The notes beneath the pieces are model-generated. The model ran no database searches, was not told the origin of the DNA, and saw nothing but the letters and a program-made list of their open reading frames with translations. This document shows, piece after piece, positions 22,863 to 36,960 of a stretch of DNA of 64,000 nt (position 1 is the first letter of the stretch; each line of letters starts with the position of its first letter). The position numbers and the translations under genes are program-made. The stretch lies in contig OU015528.1 in the NCBI GenBank assembly GCA_907165065.1, positions 28,356,515 through 28,420,514 of the forward strand. The letters run 5' to 3'. The DNA comes from Caprimulgus europaeus (lineage: Eukaryota > Chordata > Aves > Caprimulgiformes > Caprimulgidae).

Positions 22863-25800
22863 GAATTACCATAAGCCAAGAGCAGGAAGAACAAATAATT
22901 GGATAAGGGATTCACATGTCAGGCTTGGATTTCTTCAAGTGTTCTGTAAGCAACTGATTGTGCCCACACACCCATCTGCATTTTTAAACATTTTTATTTC
23001 ATGTTCAGTAGAATCAGTATTGTTTATTTCCTAAAGGATGAGCAATTAGGAATGAGTATAATTAATACCCGTGACTTTTTTTCATAGCTCTTATCACAGT
23101 TCCAACAAGTCATCCACATCTATGCTTCAGTAAGTTTTATGAAACGCTTGCAAATGACAGGCAGATGGCCTCTTTGGGTTGCTGTATTAAACAGCAAAGA
23201 TTAATATTACCACTCCTCATGCAATATGTTCAATCACATCTTGTCTGCCAGAAGCTGGTTGTTTTCAGTGCCTCTGTCTATAAATACTTCTGGTCTGCTC
23301 TATAGTTGAACAAATAAACAAACAAACAAGTTTGAATAATATTCTTAAGAAATTTGTCTATAAACAAATAACCCTTCATATGAAGTAGCAAGAACCTATC
23401 TGTCCTTACTGAATTTATACATAATCCTTATTTTTTTTTTAAGAGGCCACAGTATTTTTGTATAGTTTTGCTGACTGGTTCCCATTGAGGAATACATTTA
23501 ACTGTGAGAGTTTACAGTTTATTGTTTGCTTCTCAATTTAGGGAAAATAGCATATGACCATATGCTAAGGATGTCAACTGGCAAAATAAGAATGATTTCA
23601 TATAAGCTCCCTATGTAGAAGCATTTTTATAAAAGGTAGCTCTCACCTAAAAGTTCGACTTCCTGGCACTTGAAGAAAGCAAACCAACATTGTCCTTAGT
23701 CTGGAAATAGGATGGAATTGAATCTTTCTAGATTTTCAACACTTTGGAGCACACCTGGCTAAGGAGGTCAATGGTAAGGTGTTGATTTATACCTAACTAC
23801 TATTCTGCCTTGACTTCGCAAAGCGGAAGAACTCCAGATAATTCCCATTTAGAAATGGGAATTTCTAAAGAATAAAAGTGTCCATGGAAGCTGTTTAGTA
23901 TATTTTATATAATGGCACATCCTAATCTCAGTTAATCCTTGATTAGAAAACTAGCTTGAAGTGTCAACTTTTCTCCCACTTCTTTAAAGCACTATGCACA
24001 CTTAATGTAGATTAAGTGACAGTCATTGAATCTCTTCTGTGGCCCTGAGGAAAAATGTGTTGTCTGAATTATTTTGATACAGACATTGACACAATTTTTA
24101 CCCATTTAATTTCATTTTTCTATTTTTAGTGACAGCAAAGAAATAATTTTATGTGTCATTACTCTGAAGGTATAGTATCTCTGTCATTCAGTAAACATCT
24201 ACCATGCTAAACTGTCCCTTTAGAGATCATGGAAGTATCTGAAAAGCTGCCTCATGCTGTATTCTGCAGCTCATTGCTTTTCTCTTTTATATACATCCTT
24301 GCTTATGCTAATCAGTGGGTTCATTGTCTGTGATACTACAAATGCCTTCATCTTTCAGTCTCTCTACAGCTAGTTACAAGCCTTCCTGGAGAAATATTTA
24401 ATCCCAAAGACTTCATGAACAGAAAGATTTATTGGCCAAATAAAGTTATCTGTGCAAACTATATGTAGGAAAACACCAGACATTTTATTTACTTTGTCCT
24501 TTTATGATCGATTAGTTTTCTTGAGGAGTTCATTAATTAGCTTTGGCAGGGTAATATGAAGATTCTTGGCACTCTTATTAGTACTCAAGATATGACAACT
24601 ATGCTCAACCTCAAAGAAGTAAGTTAAAAGGATTAAAAAAAAAAGACAGTTACCATGTTATTAAATGCATGCTATTGTTTATAATACTGTGGCAAATCTT
24701 GCTACCTTGTTCAGTTGTATTGTTCTGAACTGAAAAAGAAGAACCGGAAAGCTTGTGTTTTAAGAATATGGAATAGTTTATACTGTATGGTGCACATCCC
24801 CAAAGCACTACTGGCAGCATGAGGTCCACTGATACCCTGAGCCTCTGGAATGACCGATGCCCCCACGCTGCCACCCCTCTGTGCAATCATTTGCGTATTG
24901 TTGAACTTCTGGAGGGAGTTGATGCTTAAGACATGAGAGGGAACCACGGTCTAAGTGGATGAGTGAAAAGAAAATGGCCAGACATCCAGGAAAATGAAAA
25001 TTTGGCTCTAACAGATGTCAAGTACTTTTTATACAGGTGGTCACAGATTGCAGAACTTTGGTTATTGATATAATGGCCCAGGATTGCACAGTTTGGAAGT
25101 AACAATGATTTCTTCAGAAGAGGGAAGATGAATCTCCTTCTGATGGTCATGCTAACTCTAAGAAATGAGGCTAGACTAGACTTCTATCTTGTAGGCAGCT
25201 GAAATTAGATGAGATGATCCTTTTATTCAGTCATCTTAAAAGTAAAATCATAAAAAATAGACATTAAAAATAAATCATAATTCCTATGTTTTTCTTTTAA
25301 AATAGTACCTTATTTAATCTAACTACTCTGAAATAAAAGAATGCAAAACCTTCAGACATGTTATAATTATTTTGTTTTGTGAATAAATTAGTCTCACTAT
25401 TAAGAATGTCTTTATTTTAAAACTGAATGTAGCTTACATGAGCTTTCATATCTGGTTAGGTAGATCTCATCTGTTAAAGGGCTCTGATTCAACAGACAAA
25501 TTTCTGTCACGTGCACATGTTATGATATAAGATTATTCAGTTTGGACATCACAATCCCTACATCAGGGGCACCACCCTCAGACCATTTTGATATGCCCAT
25601 AGGTCTTGTAATTGTAAGTTTCTGCCTTTTTTAAACAGAAGTCTTGGAAAGCTCTTTTAAGTCTAAACTGTTGTACTAATGCCTAAAATTTTGATCTTAC
25701 TTCTACTAAAATACATAACATAAGCACAGTTAAATACACAGCTGACTAAACAACTTTGGATGAAAGAAGGTAAATAATTCTATTTTTTCTGTGGTTTAAA

Positions 25801-26511
25801 ACAAATATTTAAGTGTTGCTGAATTTAATGATATTTCTTTTTTATAATTAGAAGATAATTCTTCCTAAAGATGGATGGTTTAACTACATTTGTTTGAATA
25901 GCCTGACTAATTTGGTTTTATGCCATCTTTAACAACATATGTTGCTTAAAACAATTATTATAACAATTTAGCTATATTTTGGCAGTCTTTAAGTCATATA
26001 TGCAAATACATATACATATGTAATGCTCTGCATAGTATTTTTAAGTCCTAAATGGAGTTTAGTTTCCTTAGTGTGCATCAGGTCATTGATCATGAATCTG
26101 ATTCAGTGCTCACTGTGATCTGTACATTTAGTGAGATTTGGATTGTGCACTCGTGTGAAATCCATTTAATTTTCACAACTTGATCCTTCGTTATGCCTTT
26201 ATCCATATGGATATAAATGCATATGATGAATAATATTGAATAAAGACATACTTCAAACAATAAAATAAAATAAAAATCCCCACACTAGTTATACTGTACC
26301 CAAGTAAGAATAAAAGCAACTGAGATATTCTGGCTTGATTTATCAAGAAAAAGATATAAAAAAGACAAAGTATTTTCACCTGTATCAGATAGCAAGCTAA
26401 TACATTTTCTTACATAGATTTGTTGGGTTATCATTTTGCCTTTTAAAAATCAACCCTTGACCTTTGTGTATATGTGAGTTACTTTCAGAAAATTTTATTA
26501 CAGAGACTCAC
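22863..26511. other. Non-coding AT-rich DNA
   Basis: No gene recognised. Contains a short (AAAC)n-like tract near 23308-23329, a perfect hairpin at 23840-23863, an octamer-like ATGCAAAT at 26000-26007 and an AATAA-type tract at 26256-26274. The open frames at 24650-25150 (-) are overlapping AT-driven frames without domains. Confidence 0.5.
23840..23863. repeat. Perfect 11-bp inverted repeat, 2-nt loop
   Basis: AATTCCCATTT (23840-23850) is followed by AG and then its exact reverse complement, AAATGGGAATT (23853-23863). It is the tightest palindrome I found in the window and could extrude as a cruciform. No function is inferred. Confidence 0.75.
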
Positions 26512-26778
26512 CTTCCCAGTAGCTTTTCTGACTGTTATTTCTGGGTGTTATCTGAGAGTGCAGATAAATTAAAGACTTACATTCAAGGAACAGTATAGAA
26601 AAGGGAGCATGCATATCAAATGTGAATGTTTTATATCTGAAAATGAAAAATACCTCTCATAAAGCATCAGATTTCTCAGTGTTGCTGCAGTCAGTTCACC
26701 TTTAGAGTTGCAGAAGCTTAATCGCTTGATTATGGATCATTGCAGTAGTTAAAACAAGTCTGGGGCAAACAGGTTTTC
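26512..26778. repeat. Tandem duplication, copy 1 (267 bp)
   Basis: First copy of a 267-bp unit that recurs without a visible mismatch 272 bp downstream. It begins CTTCCCAGTAGCTTTTCTGA and ends CAAACAGGTTTTC. The unit holds no recognised gene or transposon. Perfect identity implies a very recent duplication or an assembly duplication. A GTGAGT donor-like string (minus strand) abuts the left edge, but nothing pairs with it. Confidence 0.97.
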
Positions 26779-26783
26779 AGTAG

Positions 26784-27050
26784 CTTCCCAGTAGCTTTTC
26801 TGACTGTTATTTCTGGGTGTTATCTGAGAGTGCAGATAAATTAAAGACTTACATTCAAGGAACAGTATAGAAAAGGGAGCATGCATATCAAATGTGAATG
26901 TTTTATATCTGAAAATGAAAAATACCTCTCATAAAGCATCAGATTTCTCAGTGTTGCTGCAGTCAGTTCACCTTTAGAGTTGCAGAAGCTTAATCGCTTG
27001 ATTATGGATCATTGCAGTAGTTAAAACAAGTCTGGGGCAAACAGGTTTTC
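26784..27050. repeat. Tandem duplication, copy 2 (267 bp)
   Basis: Second copy, in direct orientation and identical to 26512-26778 by eye. Five bases (AGTAG, 26779-26783) separate the copies. The base before each copy differs (C against G), and so does the base after (A against C), which defines the unit ends. Confidence 0.97.
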
Positions 27051-30000
27051 CTTTAAAAACATAAAAAAGGAGCTGAAAGGAAGAAGAAAATCCAAAACTG
27101 TTCTGAATTTAAAGGTGGTTTCTTCAGCAACTGTTTTCAAACAAATGTACACTATGAAGCCTATTTGGAGGGGAGTGGGTGCCTCTGTATCCAGGACAAT
27201 GAAAGTTCCTGCCTATACTTTCTTTCTAATTACTTATTTTTTCTCTTTTGCATATGTCACATAATTTCCAGCCTGTTTATATCCATAGTCAGAAAGTGCA
27301 TAAAGTAGTCTTCCCTTGATTTATTTTGTATTGATAAATGCTTCAATCTGTATTAAACAGTAAAGTGACCAATTTTATTTCATATTTTTATAAACAAGGA
27401 AATCAGGTCATGAAGTTGTATAGTCTAAAAAAATACTTTATAAATAAGAAAGAAAATTTTTAAAAATAATTAAAAACCAGTTTGGATACTATTATGTCTT
27501 ATAATATTTAGATCAATATTAATGCTAAAGAGGCCAATTGTACTTTTTCAGTTTAGTGTCCTGATTCAAGAAACATCAACATGCTTCCTCTTTAGATGGC
27601 CTGGACATTACTCCTAAGATGCCATTAAGTGATTCTGCAAGTTGGTATAATGTGAAAAACAGGGATTATTGTGATTTTACAAGTATTCTTAAGTGATGAA
27701 ACTTTAATTAATGAAGAATCTGTGTGAGTTTTGTACAAAATGTAAAATACATGGTAGCGAAATGTGCTTTGAAATGCACATTTAACTCACTTGCAACCAA
27801 AGTAGGCTCATTACAAAACCAGCGCTCTTCCAGCACCCCACCATTTATGCTCTGTGGGCTACCAGTCACCTGCAGAACGCTCTGTGGGATGCTCTCCAGA
27901 GAGCGCAGGGGATTGCGTGGTGTTCGTTCACTTTTCCTTCTGTTCTTTTAATTGCACAAAAAAAAGTTAAAAATCTGTCATTACTTTTCCAGTGCAGTCT
28001 GTTTTCACTGTGACAAACCTCAGGGAGTCACAGAGAAATGTTTGTCCTAACAGGGATGATTTGGCAATTTGCTGCACTGAAACAGCGAAGAAACATCCGT
28101 TTTCAACTAACCGGTAATAAGTTGTGCTTTTATGGCAATTACTTCACACTGCTCAATCCTTTAAAGATGCTTTAAAAACAAAACAACGAGGAATTTAAAA
28201 AGGAAAAAATATGCATTTAGAGGCTAAATCTGGCATGATGAGGAAAAAAGGATTTGTGTCTAGATGAGCGTTCTGTAAGCACACACTCCAACGTGGCTGA
28301 TGACCCAGGAGAGCATGCCTTCTTGCTGTTGAAATTATTAAAAATATAGGAAGGGTGTGACTTGCTTTAAATGAACTTAGTCAATGTTTGCTTTCCTTGT
28401 AAATATATAATGTAGCTGTGAAAGGGGTGGAATTCATTTTCTATTAAAAGAACTGATGACTGTGGTTGCCATGATCTGTAGAGAAGGGAGTCCACAAGCA
28501 ATATTTTTCTTCTGATGTCACCTATATTACAAAGCCATCAGAGACAACATTTATGCCAGAGATCTGTTTAGTTGTTCTTAATCTCAATAGGCTGCTATAA
28601 TTGGTTTATTCAGTCCAAATCAACAAGCAAAACTCTTTTTTTTAATACATATTCTATCTAGTGATTGTTACTCCACTTTAATGTAATTTCAGTTAAATTT
28701 AATTTCAAGCCATCTCAGCTGAATTGCTAAATAACATTAAGAGCAAAACAAAACAGATACACTCAGATCTTGTTCTGATTGCAATTTAGGAACGCTAAAA
28801 CCAGAAAATAAAAGAGCTTGTAATTATTTGAAATGAAGATATATTTTTTAAAAAAGCTAGAGGTAGGCATTAAAACCTGTATATTAATATTGGACATATG
28901 CAGACAGGCATCTGCTTTGATTTGTTCCAATCATTTTAACATCCAATAGTGGGCATTAGCAACTCTATATAAATTCATTATTTTTGTCATCTTTTTAATA
29001 TCAACATTTATTATAAGAATAACTGTTACGTGAGCAGGCATGACACGGTTCTATTGTCTGGCATATTCCAGTTGAGTAGGGTAACTTTTAATCCTTCATA
29101 GTATAATAACCATAAATATTTACAGTTTCCATTTGCTAGGTCCAGATTTTATGGTTTGTTCAGCACTTGAGCCATGATACACTGATTTCTTTGGCAGGGA
29201 GCTTAGTAGCATCTTGACAGATAAAATAAAGACAATTTTTTGCTTCAAGCTTTGATGTAGCCTTGGCGTCAGTGGCTGTTTCTCTTTCTTTGGGCACAAA
29301 AGAGATGGAGAACTGGCTTAACACTGAGATATACTGTGGAGATATGTATGGTCCTTTCAATTTTGAGCATTTTGCTAAAGTAGCAATGAGCTGATGAGCA
29401 AGGGATCTGTGTTTACAGTACAGAACATATTTACCAGGTACTTGTAGCAAAACCATTCTCAGTGATGAGCTCTATCCAGATACCTGAACATCTTGCTCTG
29501 AAAGCAGGCAAAAGGAACTGCTATGGACAAAAATAGGTCTGTGTGACCTACAACGGTGGGCCAATAATCCAATGTGAGCACACTTCAAGTATCACTCCCC
29601 TGACCACTCTGTTTTTTCTGTGTATCTCTCAACTAAAAAAAAATTACTCTATCCTTATTGCTTCCAGACAGGAACAGATATAAAGGAAGATTACAGAGGA
29701 CGCAGAAGCTTTAGATCTCATGAAGTGCAAGGTGATAAATCTAAGGATAGTAATTTGTAGGGGTAAAGACAATATACCTCACAGAATTAAACTGAGCTGG
29801 TCAGCAGCAACTGGGGTAAACATAAAATGCTCTCAACATTCTAGCATTCACGTTTATTTTGGCAGCTCTGCTGGTGTTTGTGATGATTTCTAGTCTTGGA
29901 CCTCTTGAGAGAACTTGCAATAGTGCAGGTATGGTCATGTAACTTTTTAAAATCAATCGGTGACTGACAGACCCATTCTGGCATTATCTTAAGCTGCTGC

Positions 30001-33000
30001 TCAGCGAGAGGTCAGGCGTGTGGCCCAGCATGTCCTACTTGGGAAGAATGTTCTGTGATGGTCATGAGACAGTGCCTCGTTGTCTGCAAATAAAAATTTC
30101 AATACAATAACTTGAAATATGCTTCTGTTACCTATTCACTGATAATGCTAATAGCATCCAAAGAGTAAAAATAGTTTCAATTTGTTATATTTTTAAATTA
30201 TATTTGTTCTCTAACAGCTGAAGTTATGTAGCAAACATCTTATTTTTTGCTAAAGATCTTATTTTCTTTTTTTTTGCCTTGTACATCAGTTTGCATACTA
30301 ATACATAATTTATCTGTGGCTTTGCAAACAAGTAGTGATTTGTAGAGACAGGAGCTTGTCAGATGTATAATAGATATGCTACTCTAGCTAAAACATCTGT
30401 TACGTAACTTGTCCTAGGTCAGTCTGCTTAATCATGACATTTTCTTATGCATCATTGTACTCTGCAATTGTCAGAGAAATTCTAAAAACTTTGCTGAGGT
30501 AAAAATTTATATCCAACCATGCTTTCCCAGTAAAATTCTTCAGTGAATTTAAAAAGAGCCAAAGAATGAGAAATGATAATTTCTGACAACTGTTTAACAT
30601 GAAAAAAGAAATGCTTGTGTTTGGTGTATCCCACTTAATGCTTAAAAGTTATTATTTCTACCTTGATGCACTGAATCTAGAAAATCTTACCAGATTATAA
30701 TCAGAATTCAGTTATTTAATGGTCCTTTTAAACATGCTTCTTTCTAAGAAGCAATTAATTAATTTTTCATAGTAGTAATTACTGTTTTTGTATCTTGAAA
30801 ATCATTGATCCTTCTTCTCCTTAAATCTGTTGTAAAAATACCAATGATTTTAAGGAGAGATTAATGCTGCAAGTTTATAAATTACTGATCACATGTAGTC
30901 AACTGGCGTTCAAGATGAAATCCACCTGATCCAGTGTAGGCAGCTGCTCATAGGCAGGACAAATCATTCCCTGGGCTCCACTGGGGACATGTCCACATGA
31001 ACACAACAGATGATAACTAGCTCTGATGAAGACATATATTGTAGACAGCTAAAATAAAGCACAATTAACTTTACCTTTTATCCTTCATTCCCTCCTCCTT
31101 CAGAGGTGTTCTGTTCTAGCAGGCTGAAATTTAAAATTTCATATTGTAATCATAATTGATTATCATTCAGCTATCCAACAAAGACTGCACATTTTGCCAG
31201 AGTCATTGCAATATAAACAGCTCATATTTCAGAGGATGGAAATACTGCCCCAAAAATGCAGTTTTGTAAGAATGTGCAGTTAACAATTTTTGGCTTGTAC
31301 TTTCACAGTTCATCATGCTGGATTCCAAAACTGTATTTATCTGGGAAGGGTCTGTTACTGATTGTAAGGAGACACTTTGAAGATGTTTGTTTAAACTAAA
31401 TATTTATATGAGTTTTAAACAGATAGGAAGATATTTAAACAGAATAATCTTTCTCAAAATGACTTAGACTTACATTAAACTTAGAAAGAGGAATTAACTG
31501 GTGTCCCTCTAAGTCAGAACTGTGTTGTCAGCTGGCTAGTTTCTAGTCATGTACAGGAACTACAACAGCCAGAAACAGAAAACCAAAAGTTGTTAACAAT
31601 CTTGTCTCATGAATCTTTCTCTCTTCTAAATACAAGTTTAGGGTAAGCACTGCTGGAGCTGCTTCATTTGTTGAAAGACCAAAGTCTTTTAATGGGATAC
31701 ATAGAGGAAAATAGTATTGTCTCAATCTTGTTATGTAAAGGTCTTTATTTCTGCTTGTTGAGGGGGTCATACATTGTAAACAGTTAAGTCTCACTGTGAC
31801 TATGAATATTTCTTTTAAGGTTAAAATCTGTTGTGCAGCAATTAGGCTGAGTGCACCAACTCTTACTGTGTGGTAGATTCTGTGAGGTGTTTCTGAGAAG
31901 GCTACTGCTTTATAGGAACTTCAAGCAGAATTTGCTACTAGCGTCAAACACGGTCACAGGCACCTGGGTCACCTTGGCTGAGAGGGGAGCTGTACATCAG
32001 CTGAACCCCCGTTGCTGACTGCATGCACTCCAGGAACACTGTGAAAGTGCTAAGGTAGCATAAACCACAGGGGACGTGGCTGCAACAAGGGCATTTCACT
32101 TTGTGAGAGGAACATGCTAGTACTATTGTGCAACCTGGATGGTACAAAAGACAGAAGTTAAATGTCAGTGTTCTATGTTAATGTACTCTCTAGCTTAGGC
32201 TTCTGAACTGGTACAATTAGATCTGAACAAGTCACAGTTCAAAGGGCAATGGCTAACTTGCCACTGATGTCAATAGGAATGGAAAAAAAGATGGTACCTA
32301 TTATTGTGACTAACTTCCTGATCATCATATTGTGTTGTCTCTTTTCCTTTCCTTGGGCAGTTTCTTAAGAGATTCATGTGGCAGAAGAAAGGAAATTAAT
32401 TTGGCAATCAGGCAGAGCTGAGGCTCCACTGAGAAGCTGGGGCAGGGTGAGAGGATTTTTCACAGGGGGAAGGGTCTGTAGAGCAAGATCCAGCCACTGC
32501 TCTAAAAGTTATCATTCTTGTCAATTATCATAAACATGACAATCACCAAGGTCGCATGTGGTGAGAGTGACTGCTGCCCTTGATACTTAGAGTCTTACAC
32601 TTCGCACTCATCAGGAGGTTTATAGCCTCTTCGAATGAAAGACTGTCTAACTTCATAAGATTAACACTGAACCTTGTTTAACAAGATTAGATAAGAGTTG
32701 GGATATGGCCCCCGGGGCTTGATACCCCACAGATGTGGTCAGAACACTGGAAGGGCAAGCTCAGTACCAGGCTTTTGGACTCCAAAGAACATAATGTCAT
32801 GATTGAAAACCTTTGTTTATGTTCAGAAAAGTGTGAAGAAAAAGAGAAGTAATGAAAAACATCATCATTTTGTGAAATCTGAAATGGATTTCTTCTTCCT
32901 CCTTAAACATTTTTAGTCCACTCAAACTAGAATTTTGTAAAACTATAAAAAAAGGAAATGTCTTAATTTTTTTTTTAAATTTATGAAAGTAATAATCTTT

Positions 33001-36000
33001 TATTAATTTAGAGGAAAAAATAATTTTGGGGAAGGTTTTAATTCTTTTTTATTTGTTTGTTTTACTGGCCTTGTTTTTGTCTTTGTACTAGATAGTCTGT
33101 AAAAATGCATTAAGAATTGTTATGTGGGCTTTTTTATTGGCATTGTCTTAAAGACCTGTATCTACCTATAGTATCTATTTCTTTCTAGCAGTTAAGTAAA
33201 TCTCTTCCTTCTAACCAGAATAATGCACTCATTAAATAGAAATGCAAGGAAAGATAGATTCTCAAAACATATGAGTATTACATCAAAACACAATTGTTTT
33301 ATCTGACTTGAGCTTAATAACAAAACAATCCCCTACTGTTGCAAATGTGATTTTAAGAACCATAAGTCAGTTAAAACCTCAACAATGTCTGAAAAGAATT
33401 CTTACTGGTCACATATTTACAGAGTTTTCTAAGAAATATCAGTCCACAAAACCAGCAGAACCAATTGTGTAATCCTTATGAAGAGGCCACCTGACTCGCT
33501 AGTGATTCAAGGTACGCCTGCATGCATGATGAGGTCTTCCTACAGGTTAGTTCCTATTGCAAGCCCTGTGATTCTGCTAAAGTGCTACCAAATCCAAAGC
33601 AGCCTATCTGAACATGCAAAGCGTGCCAGTGTTGGACTCATACTATATCCTACCTCATGCCTTTTGATCTGCTTGGAAGATGGTCATATCTGCTTGCTAT
33701 ATATTACATTATGTGGGTCCACCTATTGAAAAATACAGCCTTTGTGAAATGCACATGTAATCAGTTCAGGGTAAAATAGAGTAAATGCAGTCTTTGGGTA
33801 GGTCTGGAGTCCGTTTGGGTTATTCCTTGTAACAACAAAATCAAATTTAATTCTTTCTTTGTCATTTTAGTAACTTGTCAAATCTCCCTGCAAACAAATC
33901 ATGGCATATCATCCGAGACTTAGGTAAAACAAGGATAATAGCCTTTCTTCTTCATAGCTGTCACTATCACTGAAGATGCTCAAATTATACTATGTGGGCA
34001 AGAACTGGATTGAAACTTCAAATAAACTGTAGGGGCTGTGCTTATGTTTGGATTGCAGTAATTGTTTCAGCAGGTCTGAAGAAGATGGTGAAATGACAAA
34101 ACAGTCTTTATAAATGCTGTAAGAAACAGCATCACTAATTCTGCCACTGAGCTTTCTATTTTAGAATAGCTGCAACTAGTTTCTAAGTGGAAGATATGTA
34201 AGAGACACTGTAAATACTGGACTAGTAGGAAAACAAAAGCAAACAGGGACTAAAACTTGCAGAATCATAGGCCTCTCAATATTCTAGAAGGCAAAAGGTC
34301 TTGTTCAAAGACACTGGGGCTGTGCTCTAGGCAGGAAAAGAAGAATTGCTTTCGCAAAACCGTGAAAGTTCATCGTATAAACTCAGTGCATGTTATATAG
34401 CTATAGCAAGCTTTTAAGTGCAGAACTTAAATTTACCCCCTCACGAACCTACAGAAGGTAGTGCAGAAGCAGGCCATTAGCCAGGATGGCAAATTAGCGT
34501 TAATTTGGATATCGCTGCTTTGGTCACATTCATGTGAGTAAATAAGAGAGGACAAGGCATGCTCTGTCCATGTACACAGATGGCATGGCATAACCTGTGT
34601 CTGCATGGTAAATTTTCTTTTGCCTTGCCCTTTCTGCCTGTTGGGAGTAGTCCCTGTCTCATGCAAAACCCCTGAGCTGTGTGGACAGTGCTGTGTCGGG
34701 GATTGCTGCTTAGCCCTGGTAGTACAGACTTAGCAACTAACTGCCCTCTTTATGCTTTAAACTGTGGTAAATGGCACTGAGGTAAAACTGAAATGTAAAT
34801 ACAACCATCTGTGTGGACAGGGCTCTGTGCTGCTGCTGTAGTGGTGGCTGTGTGGAGCTGAACCTCGGAAAACTGCCTGCAGGAGACATTACCTCATGAA
34901 CTTCAGTGAAACTCTTCATGTCCCTCAAGCCAAGCATGTCATTAAGTGTTTTGCTGGAAGGAAACCTCTTTTATAATGATTTGAAATATTATCTTCAAGG
35001 CAATGTGACACTCATTTTCTCATTTCTTCTTTAACTCTTCTTTTCTGCTGTTGCCCACTTCTATTTCCTTATTACTGCAGTAGTCATCTCCATCTTACCT
35101 TTCTCAACACATCTTCATCACTCTTTTTCCCTTTTTAAATGTAATATCTTCTTATGCATTCAAATTCACCCTACATCAGTTTTTTACTCCAGACTAACCT
35201 GTGAGAGATTAATTGTATCCATCCTAAATTGCTCTCATTATTTTGCATATTTGTCTGAAGTGTTTTGCAATAACTGCTGTTCATTTGGTAGGTTACTTCT
35301 TTGTACTAAATCCTGAAAGATAAAGAAGATTTTAAATAGAAGAAAACCTATTTTCAATAAGTGCTTCACTTTTGTTATAGCTGACAAGTGAAAACATTAG
35401 GAAAAAATATTTTTTTGCATTTTTTGTTGTTAATTAACTGTTATTTACCTAAACGTACAGACAGTGGAATAAGGAAACTGCATTTATACTGTGGCATTTA
35501 TACCATGGTACATGGTTGAACTGATCCCAAGATCTACACTTTGACAGAGCTTTTTCATAATTGATAATTCAGACCATTCTATTATTTTCCATATATCTTG
35601 ATGATACCTGAGTAGGCATGCACTTGAAGACATACATTTCTGATACTACTGGCTCTAAACAGAGCACCTGTAGAATTTCTTCAAATTTGTGTACTATGAG
35701 AAACAGACACAAGTGGACAAGGCCTCTATTCCCAAACAAATATGTCACATAAGCTTCAGAATGCATCCTCCAAATTATTCTATTGTTGGGTGTAAACAAC
35801 TGGCAGCCATCAGAAAAATACAATACTTCACAAAATACAGTCAAAGATTTTACTAAAGGTACAACTGCAAGAAATGCAGTGACTAGCAGGAGACAATGTC
35901 TAGCCTCTTAATGCTCTATTAAACAAAAATGTTACTGAATAACACTGTAGGTATTTAGATGATTTAGTGCCTGTTTTAGATGGTAATTGGACAATTTAAG

Positions 36001-36937
36001 CTAATTAAAACTCACAGTCTTACTTTTGCTGTTGTCAGTAAAAACTCCTATTGAATTTAATGGGAAAAAGGTAAAACCTTATTTAGGTTATAAAATGCCA
36101 TGACTGATTTCTGACATGCAGAAGATGTGCTTTCCAGTAAGAGTACAGGAGGTGTGGCTAATCTTTCACTGTTTAATGCATTGATTTATTTCTTAAAATT
36201 GTTGTAAAGTGCATGGGCATCATTTTATTACTTTGCTTTTTAAATGAAACATCTAGATCCTTAGGGCAAGAGCTGTCTTCCAATGACATATATAAAGATT
36301 GGTCCTTGACTGGGATTTATAGGCAATGCCATGCTGCAAGTTACAAACATCTACAACAAAATGCTTCTTATAGAATCTGTTTGGATCTGATTCAAGAGTG
36401 AATAAGTCATCTCTAAAGCATCTGACAAATAAGCTCCAGTTGCCTCTTGTACACATTCTGAGCTTCCAGTAATCTGATAATTACTCTTAAAATTAATGCA
36501 ATATGCAGCCTGCAGAAAAATATGCAGCAAATCTTCAGTCATATGAACTTTTGAACCCAGACCTTTAATAAATGTAATGAGATGGTCACTTAATAAAGGC
36601 TTTCACCAGGGTTATAATGTGCTTTGTTCTGCACTGAACTGCAGAAAGAATTTACAAATAAGGAAGCTAAATTGCATATGATGCTTTGAGAATAAAATAT
36701 GGCTGATTAGTCCAGCTTCAAATGCCTGGAATAGGTGTGTGAGAGAATATCCCTTGCCAGAGCTTTATATCCCCTTATACCCTTCCTTGGAAAAGCTGAA
36801 CCTCTATTTCTGAATAAATTTTTTGCTTAAATGTATTCCAGAAATTAACTCCAATAAAACTGCTGACAAGACCTCAGATCATCCTCTGCTTAGAATGAAT
36901 CAAATGCACATTTTCAAGAGGAAAAAATAAAGATGGA
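27051..36937. other. Non-coding AT-rich DNA, no gene recognised
   Basis: About 10 kb without a supportable gene or named repeat. A slightly G+C-richer patch lies at 27770-27930. The stretch 28000-29000 is rich in TAATTA/ATTA-like words and looks like ordinary AT-rich regulatory-type DNA, but conservation cannot be judged from one genome. A weak CR1-like phrase occurs near 29710-29740 (ATCTCATGAAGTGCAAGGT) and is not called. The short open frames here have no recognisable domains. Confidence 0.5.
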
Positions 36938-36960
36938 TTTTTTTTTTTTTTTTTTTTTTT
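36938..36960. repeat. Poly-T run (T23)
   Basis: A homopolymer ending in AG, which mimics a splice acceptor. No donor-bounded open stretch follows, so it is treated as a simple repeat. Confidence 0.9.

Noticed and set aside
29640..29830. Possible diverged CR1 segment
   Set aside because: Only one short phrase resembles CR1, and the expected order of neighbouring CR1 segments is absent.
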